From Calditrichota bacterium (GTDB lineage Bacteria; Electryoneota; AABM5-125-24; Hatepunaeales; Hatepunaeaceae): DNA of 36,007 nt. Numbering within the stretch: position 1 is the first letter of the stretch; every line of letters begins with the position of its first letter. The stretch is taken from assembly GCA_016867835.1 (NCBI GenBank), contig VGIQ01000013.1, positions 1 to 36,007 of the forward strand, in the 5' to 3' direction. This document shows positions 1-7,825 of this stretch, piece by piece. The position numbers and the translations under genes are program-made. Below the pieces are notes generated by a model. That model was given only the letters and a program-made list of their open reading frames with translations. It was not told the origin of the DNA and did not search any database.

Positions 1-1
1 C

Positions 2-550
2 AACCTTGAGCGCTACCTGATGACGCCGATGCCACGCGCAGCACTGCTGTTGGGAATGGCGCTCGGCGGAATCTATATGACCGGGACCCGGGCGCTGCTG
101 ATCTATTTGGCGAGCAAGTTGTGGTTCAAGGTCTCCTTCCCGGTGGCAGATCCGTGGCTCGCGCTGGCGGTCTTTGCAGCGACCATGGCCGCGCTCTACG
201 GGCTCGGAATGGCGATAAGTTCGCTCTTTTTTATGGCCGGTCGAGGCGTCTTCAATGCCCTCGGCCTGATGATGGAACCGATTTTCTTTCTCGGCGGGTT
301 CTACTTCCCGGTGAAGTATCTCGGCCTATTTGCCTGGGCGGCGGCATCACTCATCCCGACCACGCTTGGCCTCGATGCCTTGCGTCAAACGATGACCGGC
401 GCTTATCGGACTGGTTTGTTGGCTCCGGAGATCGAACTTGCAATCTTGAGCGGGATGGCGGTCGTCTTCATCACGCTATCAATCTGGGCGGTGGCAAGAT
501 TAGAGGAGATGGGTCGTCGGGAGGGAAAGTTAATCTTGAAAAATCAATAA
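2..550 (+). CDS. ABC-2 type transporter permease, C-terminal part (5' end outside window)
   Basis: This reading frame is open to the left edge (NLERYLMTPMPRAALLLG...), so the gene starts before the window and the ATG at 20 is internal. About 180 residues are visible. They hold several hydrophobic segments and the pattern of an ABC-2 membrane subunit: a long segment near residues 45-75, then GLMMEPIFFLGGFYFPVKYL, where these permeases keep a conserved loop before the last helices, and a charged cytoplasmic tail ending KLILKNQ. Such permeases pair with an ATP-binding protein to export drugs, polysaccharides or lipids. The partner gene must lie upstream, so the substrate cannot be inferred. The stop codon is only 8 bases from the stop of the convergent gene at 559-1341. 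The family call is good; the function is open. Confidence 0.8.
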   Translation, partial: NLERYLMTPMPRAALLLGMALGGIYMTGTRALLIYLASKLWFKVSFPVADPWLALAVFAATMAALYGLGMAISSLFFMAGRGVFNALGLMMEPIFFLGGFYFPVKYLGLFAWAAASLIPTTLGLDALRQTMTGAYRTGLLAPEIELAILSGMAVVFITLSIWAVARLEEMGRREGKLILKNQ

Positions 551-558
551 CGACCTGG

Positions 559-1341
559 TCACCTGCCACTCCAGAGGCGCGCCGCAAGACGCGGAAACTC
601 CCCCGCGTCGATAGCCAACCTAAGTCCATCCACCTCCAGTTGCGCCAGCCCCATTCGGATAAGGACGTCAACCGCACTGCCAAGTCGCTCAGGCTCCATC
701 GGCAGGTGCCGATGCTCGGGCCTTACTCCGGCGAGAAAGGTTACGATGTCCGGCGGCAATCGCCCCTGATGATTAAGACGAGTCTCCAACGCCACAGCCC
801 ATACCAGTTCCCGTGACGCATAGACGCGTCCGCCATCGGACAGGTAGCCCACCCCCATCGTTCCCGCCCAGTGCCAACGTTCGATGATGGGACATTCCCT
901 ACAGTCAAGGTTGAGCCGTCTTAGCAGGGCAAGCGCAGATTTTGATAGCATTCCCGGTCGTAGGTCGGCAGGACAGGCAATTCCAGCCCAGGCAAGGCTG
1001 TTGCGAAGCAACTCTGTTTCCAGCGACGACAGGGTTCCTTGCGCCAGGCAGTTCAGCAAATGTCGTGTCGTTTCACGGATTGCGTCGTCGGCAAAGGTGA
1101 GCGCCGCCAGCCGCAGCGATGATGTTGTAACGACCGGCCCATACCAACCGTAGCGCTGTGCTCCGGACCAGACCTTGTTCCAGGTGCGATCAGCGGGATG
1201 CGCATCCCGCATAAGGCGATAGGTGTTGATGCCATCGCTTGTGACGATAGCCTCTCGAATCCGTTCGACCTTGACCGACGATAGCAAACCTCCAGACAAC
1301 GACCGCTCAAGTATCTGCCGGGCGAGCGCCTGCCATTTCAT
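559..1341 (-). CDS. Hypothetical protein, last gene of the argF-acpS run
   Basis: I do not recognise this 260-residue protein. It has no signal peptide or clear membrane helix and looks soluble and helix-rich. A CRECP motif near residue 155, followed by IIERWHW, could bind a metal or an iron-sulfur centre, with a further Cys in the AGIACPADLRPGM stretch. This is only a suggestion. The ATG overlaps the stop of acpS by 4 bases (1338-1341), so it is almost certainly translated with acpS as the last gene of a leftward operon. Codon use and base composition match the neighbours. That it is a real gene is well supported by length, coupling and absence of a better frame; its role is unknown. Confidence 0.7.
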   Translation of the reverse strand: MKWQALARQILERSLSGGLLSSVKVERIREAIVTSDGINTYRLMRDAHPADRTWNKVWSGAQRYGWYGPVVTTSSLRLAALTFADDAIRETTRHLLNCLAQGTLSSLETELLRNSLAWAGIACPADLRPGMLSKSALALLRRLNLDCRECPIIERWHWAGTMGVGYLSDGGRVYASRELVWAVALETRLNHQGRLPPDIVTFLAGVRPEHRHLPMEPERLGSAVDVLIRMGLAQLEVDGLRLAIDAGEFPRLAARLWSGR

Positions 1342-1748
1342 CCCGGCCCCGCTTCACGGCTCTGCAGCGCGACGACCACTGCGACCGCTGCGCCGCCATC
1401 GTGAGTCAGGCTGACCGAGGTTGAAGCCCAGCCGAGCCGACGACTGATGCGGAGCGCACGACCATGAAGGACGAGCACCGGCTTGCCGTTTGATTCGTGC
1501 AAGACCTCCATTTCCCGCCAGCCGACGCCCCTAAGGCCCGTCCCGAGTGCCTTGGAACATGCTTCCTTGGCCGCGATCAACGCTGCCATGCGCTCGACGC
1601 GCCCGCGGCACTGGGCGTTTTCGTGGACCGTGAAGAATCTCCGAACGAACCGTCCGTTCCAGCGTTCGTAGAGCCGTTCGACGCGGGCGATCTCAACGAT
1701 GTCGATCCCGGTCGTGACGGTGAATGGCGGCGGAGGTGTGCGGGTCAT
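1338..1748 (-). CDS. acpS: Holo-[acyl-carrier-protein] synthase (AcpS)
   Basis: AcpS transfers 4'-phosphopantetheine from coenzyme A to a serine of acyl carrier protein, which activates it for fatty acid synthesis. The 136-residue protein has the two family signatures: GIDIVEIARVERL at residues 14-26, with the metal-binding Asp16, and AAKEACSKALGTG at 59-71, with the catalytic and metal-binding Glu62. The end VSLTHDGGAAVAVVVAL matches the last conserved strand (SxSH/THD). The frame is open further upstream, but the ATG at 1748 gives the normal AcpS length and overlaps the stop of the upstream lipoprotein gene in an ATGA arrangement, so I chose it. Cytoplasmic, housekeeping. Confidence 0.93.
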   Translation of the reverse strand: MTRTPPPPFTVTTGIDIVEIARVERLYERWNGRFVRRFFTVHENAQCRGRVERMAALIAAKEACSKALGTGLRGVGWREMEVLHESNGKPVLVLHGRALRISRRLGWASTSVSLTHDGGAAVAVVVALQSREAGPG

Positions 1749-2509
1749 TTGATCCCGATTCGCGTGCCGGCCGGAACGCCTGACGCGGTGATGGCTCGCG
1801 CTTCGGCGATGACAAACATCCGTCCTGATGAACTCCGCTCCAGGCAAAAGAGCCAGCCTTTGCGGTCGGTATGCGGCGTCAAGTCGGGACGTTGAATGAG
1901 TAAGTCCATCATGTTGCCGGGTGCAGATGCGTTTCCATCCTGCAGTCGGTCGTATCCTTCTTGCAGACGCTGGACGACACTGCGAATGGCCTGCAGTTCC
2001 TCCAGGCGCCGTGCCAATGCGACGTCAAATCCCTGCAAACGGCCCGCAACCAACGGGTCCAAGCGAATTGCCGCTTCAAAGAGGTTCAACCCGCCGTCGC
2101 CGGTCATCTTCAGATATTCGACGCCCCGATTCCAAAGCAGCGCGGCTACCTCGCTTCTAAGGACCGGATCGTTGACGAGCGCGCTGTCGAGCAGCTGAAT
2201 GGCCTCTTGCGTCCGGCGCTTCTCCCGGATAACCTGCGACGCGGCAGCAAAAAGCAACCTCCCGGCGTCGGCCGAGTCGAGGCTGGCGCGATGCAGCGCG
2301 TCAAATCCTTCATCCGTCGCACCCTCTACCAGCAGTGCTGTTGCTCGCAAGCGATCTGCTTCCGGACTATTCCCCAGCGACGACAATCGCTCGAGTGCTC
2401 CGACGTAGTCTCCCGACGCAATCAGACCGCGCGCCACGAATAGCCCGTTCTCATTGCAGGACGTTAGCAATCCTGCAGTGAACAGTGCGACCACGGCGCT
2501 ACGGTTCAT
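1745..2509 (-). CDS. Lipoprotein with TPR-like helical repeats
   Basis: The ATG at 2509 gives the N-terminus MNRSAVVALFTAGLLTSCNENG, a lipoprotein signal peptide whose lipobox LTSC puts the lipidated Cys at residue 18. The remaining ~235 residues are helical and rich in Ala and Leu. Stretches such as GDYVGALERLSSLGNSPEADRLRATALL and AIQLLDSALVNDPVLRSEVAALLWNRG look like tetratricopeptide-type repeats, though I see no strict consensus. Such proteins often act as envelope scaffolds; no precise role can be given. The gene starts 5 bases after the argF stop and overlaps acpS by 4 bases, so it belongs to the same transcript. A GGAAGGG stretch inside the end of argF can serve as ribosome-binding site. 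Confidence 0.75.
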   Translation of the reverse strand: MNRSAVVALFTAGLLTSCNENGLFVARGLIASGDYVGALERLSSLGNSPEADRLRATALLVEGATDEGFDALHRASLDSADAGRLLFAAASQVIREKRRTQEAIQLLDSALVNDPVLRSEVAALLWNRGVEYLKMTGDGGLNLFEAAIRLDPLVAGRLQGFDVALARRLEELQAIRSVVQRLQEGYDRLQDGNASAPGNMMDLLIQRPDLTPHTDRKGWLFCLERSSSGRMFVIAEARAITASGVPAGTRIGIK

Positions 2510-2514
2510 CCGGC

Positions 2515-3441
2515 CTACGCCCTTCCAAGGCACCATAGTATCAGCGATTTCTGCCCGTGCAAACGGTTTTCGGCCTGATCGAAGACGACCGAATGGGGGC
2601 CTTCGATCACTCCGTCGGTAATCTCGCGCCCCCGCTCGGCGGGAAGGCAGTGCATCACAAGGCAGTGTGGCGAAGCGGCTTCAAGTAGTCGCTCGTCGAG
2701 TCGATATGGCTCGAGCAGAGACGCCCGTTCGCCAACTTTCTCCTTCTCTCCCATCGAAGCCCAGACGTCGGTGTATAGGACATCGGCACCCCGGGCGGCC
2801 GCGAGCGGGTCGTCGGTTATGGTGATCCGGCCACGGGCGCCGTCGGTCATCGCTTCGACAAAATCGCTGCCGGGATCGGTTTCGGGACGGGTGCCGACCC
2901 AGAGATCGATATCGAGCCGGTTGGCAGCGCCGATCCAGGAACGGGCAACGTTGTTGCCATCGCCGAGGTAGGCGATCTTGAGGCCTTCGACGGTCTGCAA
3001 CTTCTCAAAGATCGTCAGCAGGTCGCAGAAGATTTGGCAGGGATGCTCGAGGTCGGTCAGAGCGTTGATGACCGGCACCGGTGCATAGTGAGCAAGTTCG
3101 ACGACGTCCGACTGTTTGAAAGTGCGGATGACGATCAGTTGAGCGAACCGGCTTAAGACGCGCGCAACATCAGCGGTCGTTTCCCGTTTACCCAACTCGA
3201 TCTCGCGGTCGGTAATGAACATCGCATTTCCGCCCAATTGCCGGATGCCGACCTCGAAGGATAACCGCGTCCGGAGACTTGGCTTGTGGAAGATGAGCGC
3301 GGCCTCTTCCCCACTGAGCGGCGTTGGACATTCGCCGGAACGGGTGCGGTCCTTGAGGTGGACAGCGTGATGGAGGAGATGGAGCAGATCGGCTCGCGTG
3401 AGGTCGGTCAGATTGAGAAAGTCTCGGGGCTGATTTGACAT
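2515..3441 (-). CDS. argF: Ornithine carbamoyltransferase
   Basis: This enzyme joins carbamoyl phosphate and ornithine to make citrulline in arginine biosynthesis. The 308-residue product has the carbamoyl-phosphate loop SLRTR (55-59), the HPCQ motif (133-136), GDGNNVARSW (160-169) at the start of the second domain, DVWASMGEK (225-233), and the ornithine-binding HCLPAERG (264-271), followed by the conserved VVFDQAENRLHGQK. HCLPA together with SMGE separates ornithine from aspartate or acetylornithine transferases with good confidence. The frame is open upstream to 3588, but ATG 3441 gives the standard N-terminus. It is the first gene of a leftward operon with the lipoprotein, acpS and the hypothetical gene; no other arginine gene is in the window. 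Confidence 0.95.
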   Translation of the reverse strand: MSNQPRDFLNLTDLTRADLLHLLHHAVHLKDRTRSGECPTPLSGEEAALIFHKPSLRTRLSFEVGIRQLGGNAMFITDREIELGKRETTADVARVLSRFAQLIVIRTFKQSDVVELAHYAPVPVINALTDLEHPCQIFCDLLTIFEKLQTVEGLKIAYLGDGNNVARSWIGAANRLDIDLWVGTRPETDPGSDFVEAMTDGARGRITITDDPLAAARGADVLYTDVWASMGEKEKVGERASLLEPYRLDERLLEAASPHCLVMHCLPAERGREITDGVIEGPHSVVFDQAENRLHGQKSLILWCLGRA

Positions 3442-3462
3442 AGGTGGTAATGTGTGATATGG

Positions 3463-3468
3463 ATTATA
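3463..3468 (-). promoter_or_regulatory. Possible -10 box for the argF operon
   Basis: A perfect TATAAT on the minus strand lies 21 bases upstream of the argF start. The expected -35 position 17 bases further up holds only a poor match, so this is a partial promoter that may need an activator, or chance. Confidence 0.35.
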
Positions 3469-3565
3469 GTTACTACTTGGTGCTGTTAGTTCTTGTCTTC
3501 TCCCACCTGCTTCGCGGGGGGGTGTATAGACCGGACTGATGGGTAACAAACTGCACCAAGTCGTG

Positions 3566-6361
3566 CTAACGGAATGGAAGGAATCCACCTCCCGGCCCCT
3601 CGCGCTTCTCCACTTTCACATCCCGCAACTGCTGCGCTTTGACCGAGATGTTCAGATAATAACCCTGTCCAACGCCGGTCGGATTCCAGGTAAAACTGCC
3701 CTGCCAGCAATGAAGATCGCGCTGGATACTGATGCTGACTGCAGAGATTTGTTGGTTGACAAAATCGTAGGTGAACGAGTTGCCGACCTTCCAATTTTTC
3801 GTCGCCTGCAGATCTAAGTTGAACGACCCCCAGACATCGCGGGTGATGTCGTTCGGATTCGATCGCCGCTCTCCGTAGCGAAGCGAAACACCGGACTGCC
3901 ACGGCATCGGAGAAGGCTTCCAGTCTGGCGGTGTTGCAATCCGCCGGGCCGTGTCGGAGAGCGCCGTTCGTGAAGTGTCGCGCGGTGTCGGCTTAGCCGC
4001 TCCGCCGCTGAACTTGAGCGACGTCGTCAGATTGAAGGATAGAAGCCGCAGTCCGTTCGGCGCCGGCTTTTCGACCGCATAGTAATCGGCACCGCCATCA
4101 GGTCTCGGTATAGCCTCAAGGCCGTAGAAACTGTGGCTCGCGGTCAAATCGAAACCGAGCCCCGATACACCGGGCAGGACGCCCTCTCCCATCGGACGAA
4201 TGCGCAGTGAGGTCGCCAGATCCGACCATTTCATCGAGTCGGCAGCGAAGTTATGCGACGTCCCCATCCCGACGCTGAAGAGTTCCCCCTTGACCTCTTT
4301 CTCCTTCACCAGCCGCTTGTATTCGAAGAGGTTCTCCATACCGATGGAGAGCGCTTCATGCTTGCCACGCGGCGTCGCGCCGTAGAGGTTTCCGCCAAAG
4401 CGGTCGTAGTAGAGCCTTCGCCCCGACGTGCCCTCGAAGCGGTCGTAATAACCCCACTCCGGGTCCGAAAAGTCGGGTATCCAGGTGAAACCGAGCGACG
4501 GCGACAAGGTATGCCGGATCGCCTGCACACCGAATATGCGCGGCCGAAAGATGCCGTAGAGCCGGGTCGATAGACCGATCCCGGTGCTAAAGGTTCTACG
4601 AGTCCGAAACTCTTTATGTTTCGTCGTATCGACCCGCCCGGCGCTGTCCCGCTCGAAGGTGAACCATTCATCCTGCCAGGTCTCGGTATAGGAAATACGC
4701 GGTGTCAGAGCCAGAACGCCGAACGGCTTGAACGATCCGGTGAAGCCAAGGTCATGCCGGATGCCGCCTTGGGCTCGTGAGATTTTCGATTCGTCAAGGA
4801 GCCGGATCAGCGAGTCGCCCGATTCTACAAACCGGGTCGTCTTCACCGGCGTAACGGTCGATCGGTTTTGCCCCTGGCCGCGATAATTCCAGAAGATACC
4901 GTGCCACCACGCCTGCTCGTCGGGCTTGGAGCCTTCCGGCGGTGGAATGAGCGGCGACTGGCTGCGGCTGAATGAGGCTTGCGGTAGAACGATCGTTTCC
5001 CTGCCGGTGGCGAGATTCCGGTCGTGATGGAGGTTGAGCGAGCCGCTGTAGGGTGTCCCGGCCCAGCGCTTATTGAACGTCGCGTCGGAGCGGACCTCCT
5101 GCCGCAGGCGGTCGTCAAGGTTGTGGTAGTAGTCCTTATAGACCGTCGCATCGGAGACGAAAGTCGCCGCGATAATCAGGTTGGCGGTCGGCGAGAGTTC
5201 GTGCGAATGGTTGAGCGTCAAGTCCCACTGCCGCTTGCGGACGGCGCCCTCCTGGCGGTTGATGTAGGAGCCGGCGAGGCTGCCGCGCAGGAGATAGCGC
5301 AGCGCATAGGAGAGGTTTGCGCCGGTCAGAATGCCATAACGCTCGTAGTAATCTATCCGCGCCTGGGCATCCCAATAGTCGTTAGGGGCGTAGTAGTAGC
5401 CGAGACCGGTGAAATACCTCCCCTGCGAGGACGATTCGCCATAGGTTGGCACAATAAGCCCCGACCTCCGTCCACCGCGCGCGGGGAAAACCCCGAACGG
5501 CACTATTGCCACCGGAACCGGCCCAAACATCAGCACTACCGGTCGAGCGATCACCTTGTCCTTGACCACGAGTTTCATATCGCGGCTCCAGAACGAATAG
5601 TGCGGATCCGAGAGGTCGCAGGTGGTGTAGTATCCCGTCCGGATGTTGTAGATCTCCGGATCGACCCGCTTGATCGTCCCGCCCCGATAGCGCCCTTGCT
5701 GGTAGTCGGTTTCGCCGGCCTTTACGACGCCCTGCCGGGTCTTTAGGTCATAGGTGAGTTCGCGGCCGGTCACGACCTGTTCGCCATCGATCATTTTCAC
5801 CGGGCGGGGTCGTTTCGGAAGCGGGCGCGTGGTGCGATCTTCCGCCTCAACACTGGAACTATCCCCCGTTTCGGTCGTATCTTCAAGGACGGCGGGAAGT
5901 TCAATTTCTAACCGATCGTCCTGTGCGAGCGCCGAGTCGCTCCGGGCGGTCAAATGGTCGTCCTGCCAGCGGACGTCGATCCGGGCGGCTTCGAGTTCCA
6001 TCGACTTGTAATGAATCCGGGCGTTCCCGTCGAAGCGGGTGAATCTCGGATCGAAAGTAAAGAGGATGCGGTCGGCGGAGTAGATCAGGACGCTGTCAAT
6101 TCCAGCCGCAGGAGGTTTCAACGACGGGACAAGGGTATCGCCGGCGGTTGTATCGGGCATTTCCGGTAGGACCGAAGCGTCCGGAATCTCACCTTGAGCA
6201 CCGGCAACTGGAGCGCAAATTGCAACTAAAGTGAGGCCGATAATGAGGATGACGATTTGGAGTCCCAACGAATATGAAGTACGGCGTGTAGTATCTAATA
6301 GGTTGACGATCGAACAGTCCCCAACTCTGTAATCGGCTCTCAAAGCGAATAAACGATTCAA
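3566..6361 (-). CDS. lptD: LptD/OstA-family LPS assembly outer membrane protein
   Basis: LptD is the outer-membrane beta-barrel that, with LptE, inserts lipopolysaccharide into the outer leaflet. The 931-residue protein has a hydrophobic signal segment (about residues 33-55, ending AGAQG), then an OstA/LptA-like jellyroll (about 85-260: SADRILFTFDPRFTRFDG..., QVVTGRELTYDLKTRQGV). It then has the characteristic GYYTTCDLSDPHYSFWSRD segment and a FGPVPVAIVPFGVFP stretch, followed by a long run of alternating strands rich in Tyr, Arg and Gly, as in a 26-strand barrel. The first possible start is TTG at 6361. A second in-frame TTG at 6268 would place the signal peptide right at the N-terminus; neither has a clear ribosome-binding site. 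It is divergent from the efflux operon, only 42 bases away. Confidence 0.85.
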   Translation of the reverse strand: MNRLFALRADYRVGDCSIVNLLDTTRRTSYSLGLQIVILIIGLTLVAICAPVAGAQGEIPDASVLPEMPDTTAGDTLVPSLKPPAAGIDSVLIYSADRILFTFDPRFTRFDGNARIHYKSMELEAARIDVRWQDDHLTARSDSALAQDDRLEIELPAVLEDTTETGDSSSVEAEDRTTRPLPKRPRPVKMIDGEQVVTGRELTYDLKTRQGVVKAGETDYQQGRYRGGTIKRVDPEIYNIRTGYYTTCDLSDPHYSFWSRDMKLVVKDKVIARPVVLMFGPVPVAIVPFGVFPARGGRRSGLIVPTYGESSSQGRYFTGLGYYYAPNDYWDAQARIDYYERYGILTGANLSYALRYLLRGSLAGSYINRQEGAVRKRQWDLTLNHSHELSPTANLIIAATFVSDATVYKDYYHNLDDRLRQEVRSDATFNKRWAGTPYSGSLNLHHDRNLATGRETIVLPQASFSRSQSPLIPPPEGSKPDEQAWWHGIFWNYRGQGQNRSTVTPVKTTRFVESGDSLIRLLDESKISRAQGGIRHDLGFTGSFKPFGVLALTPRISYTETWQDEWFTFERDSAGRVDTTKHKEFRTRRTFSTGIGLSTRLYGIFRPRIFGVQAIRHTLSPSLGFTWIPDFSDPEWGYYDRFEGTSGRRLYYDRFGGNLYGATPRGKHEALSIGMENLFEYKRLVKEKEVKGELFSVGMGTSHNFAADSMKWSDLATSLRIRPMGEGVLPGVSGLGFDLTASHSFYGLEAIPRPDGGADYYAVEKPAPNGLRLLSFNLTTSLKFSGGAAKPTPRDTSRTALSDTARRIATPPDWKPSPMPWQSGVSLRYGERRSNPNDITRDVWGSFNLDLQATKNWKVGNSFTYDFVNQQISAVSISIQRDLHCWQGSFTWNPTGVGQGYYLNISVKAQQLRDVKVEKREGPGGGFLPFR

Positions 6362-6403
6362 TTTACACTTGAATACCGTTCCAGTCCAATCTTCCGGCGG
6401 GCA

Positions 6404-7825
6404 GTGAAGCCCCGGAAACCTTTCCTTACCAGGTCCTATACTGCAGCAGCCGTAGCCTCAACACTTGCGCTACTGGCACTGCCGCACTTCCTCATTGCGC
6501 TCGATCAGGTCCCGCCCGAAGCCGATCCCGCCCGTGCCGACAGCATTCTCCTTAGATTCATTCAGAAGTCGTGGTATGCGCACCCCGACCTCGATGCTAT
6601 GAACCGGATGACCGACGCCGTCCGGGCTCGGGGCCGAATGACCTACTCGTGGATGAATCCGGAGTTTCGGGTCGGGGTGATGGGGCTGCCAGTCAGTTTC
6701 GACTTTCACGAAGACGAAGCTACTGCCGTAACCTTCGGCGTCGGGCAGAAGATTCCCTTTCCGGGCAAGAATCCCGCCGCTCGCCGCGCCTCTGATGCCG
6801 CCACTGCCGAATCGCGCCACGAACTCCTCCAGGCCCGCAGCGAAATGGCCGCGATGACGGCGATGGCTTATTACGATCTGGCCGGCGCTATCGAACAGCG
6901 AACCATCCTCGAGCAAGGCCGGCTCCTGATCGAGGAGATGATCGCCGCGGCGCAAATCATGACCGCTTCGGGGATGAGCGGCCAATCCGACATCCAGCGC
7001 GCGCGCCTCGAACTACAGGAGTGGCAGATTCGAATCTTCGCCGCCGAGGGACTGATCGGCAGCAAGCGCGCCGAACTGGCTTATGCCGTCGGCGCCGAAG
7101 ACCTGACCGAAGATGAGTTGGAGCAGGTGCACCTCCCGTCCGACTTCCCCCGCATTCTACCGGTTGACTCGCTGCTTGAGAGGGACGTCATCGACCGGAC
7201 ACCTGTCGTTCGGAATGCCCTTGCCACTGCTAAAGTCTCCGAACTGGCTCTAAAGCGCGCGCAACTCGAGTATTATCCCGACGTCGAACTGATGCTCAAC
7301 TATGACCTGAGAAGTTACGTCAACACCCCCGGCGGCATCGATGAGCATGGTGAGCCCGTGATGCCAGGCCGGATGGATATGGATGATATGATCTCGGTCG
7401 AACTTTCGTTCCCACTGCCGCTATGGCGCAAGGGGAACCAGGACGCGCAAGTAGAGGAGATGCGCGCGATGCACCGGAGGTCGCTGGCAACCGTCGCCGA
7501 CGCTCGTCTCGCCGAAATCAAGCGCATCCGGGAACTGCACGTACGGTGGAAGGAGCAGGCCGACTGCTGTGAGTTCGTCCGGACCGATCTCCTCGTCTCG
7601 TCGGAGGCTCTATATAAGGCGGCGCTTGCGGACTACCGATCCGGCAAAGCCGACCTGATGGCCCTGACCGAGGCGCGAATGAAGAAGATCATGGCTGAAA
7701 TGGAGTGGACGATGTCCCTGGCTGAAGTTTGGGCGCTGCGCGGGCAAATCATGGCCCGCCTCGGGAGCGGAGGGTTTGCTCCCGACAGCCCCGAGTTATC
7801 AAGAGCGGAGGAACCGTCGCAATGA
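6404..7825 (+). CDS. TolC-family outer membrane efflux protein (CusC/CzcC-like)
   Basis: This is the outer membrane channel of the RND efflux system encoded just downstream. The 473-residue protein begins with a GTG (no better start nearby) and a signal peptide (about residues 1-33). It carries the two long heptad-rich halves typical of the OEP/TolC fold: about 115-225 (SEMAAMTAMAYYDLAGAIEQRTILEQG...QRARLELQEWQIRIFAAEG) and 335-455 (QVEEMRAMHRR...YKAALADYRSGKADLMALTEARM). The phrases GQKIPFPGK (about 123) and VELSFPLPLWRKGNQ are the conserved entry-strand motifs of the metal-efflux branch. It shares a 4-base ATGA overlap with the adaptor gene, a clear sign of one operon. The substrate is inferred from the partners. 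Confidence 0.88.
   Translation: MKPRKPFLTRSYTAAAVASTLALLALPHFLIALDQVPPEADPARADSILLRFIQKSWYAHPDLDAMNRMTDAVRARGRMTYSWMNPEFRVGVMGLPVSFDFHEDEATAVTFGVGQKIPFPGKNPAARRASDAATAESRHELLQARSEMAAMTAMAYYDLAGAIEQRTILEQGRLLIEEMIAAAQIMTASGMSGQSDIQRARLELQEWQIRIFAAEGLIGSKRAELAYAVGAEDLTEDELEQVHLPSDFPRILPVDSLLERDVIDRTPVVRNALATAKVSELALKRAQLEYYPDVELMLNYDLRSYVNTPGGIDEHGEPVMPGRMDMDDMISVELSFPLPLWRKGNQDAQVEEMRAMHRRSLATVADARLAEIKRIRELHVRWKEQADCCEFVRTDLLVSSEALYKAALADYRSGKADLMALTEARMKKIMAEMEWTMSLAEVWALRGQIMARLGSGGFAPDSPELSRAEEPSQ

Noticed and set aside
121-816. 231-residue plus-strand open frame
   Set aside because: It runs in another frame through the ABC-2 permease and then antisense to the gene at 559-1341. It is rich in Arg, Gly and Pro without any domain, as expected of a shadow in G+C-rich DNA.
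1749-1847. Longer acpS beginning at 1847
   Set aside because: It would add 33 residues unlike any AcpS and overlap the lipoprotein gene by 100 bases. The ATGA junction at 1748 explains the start better.
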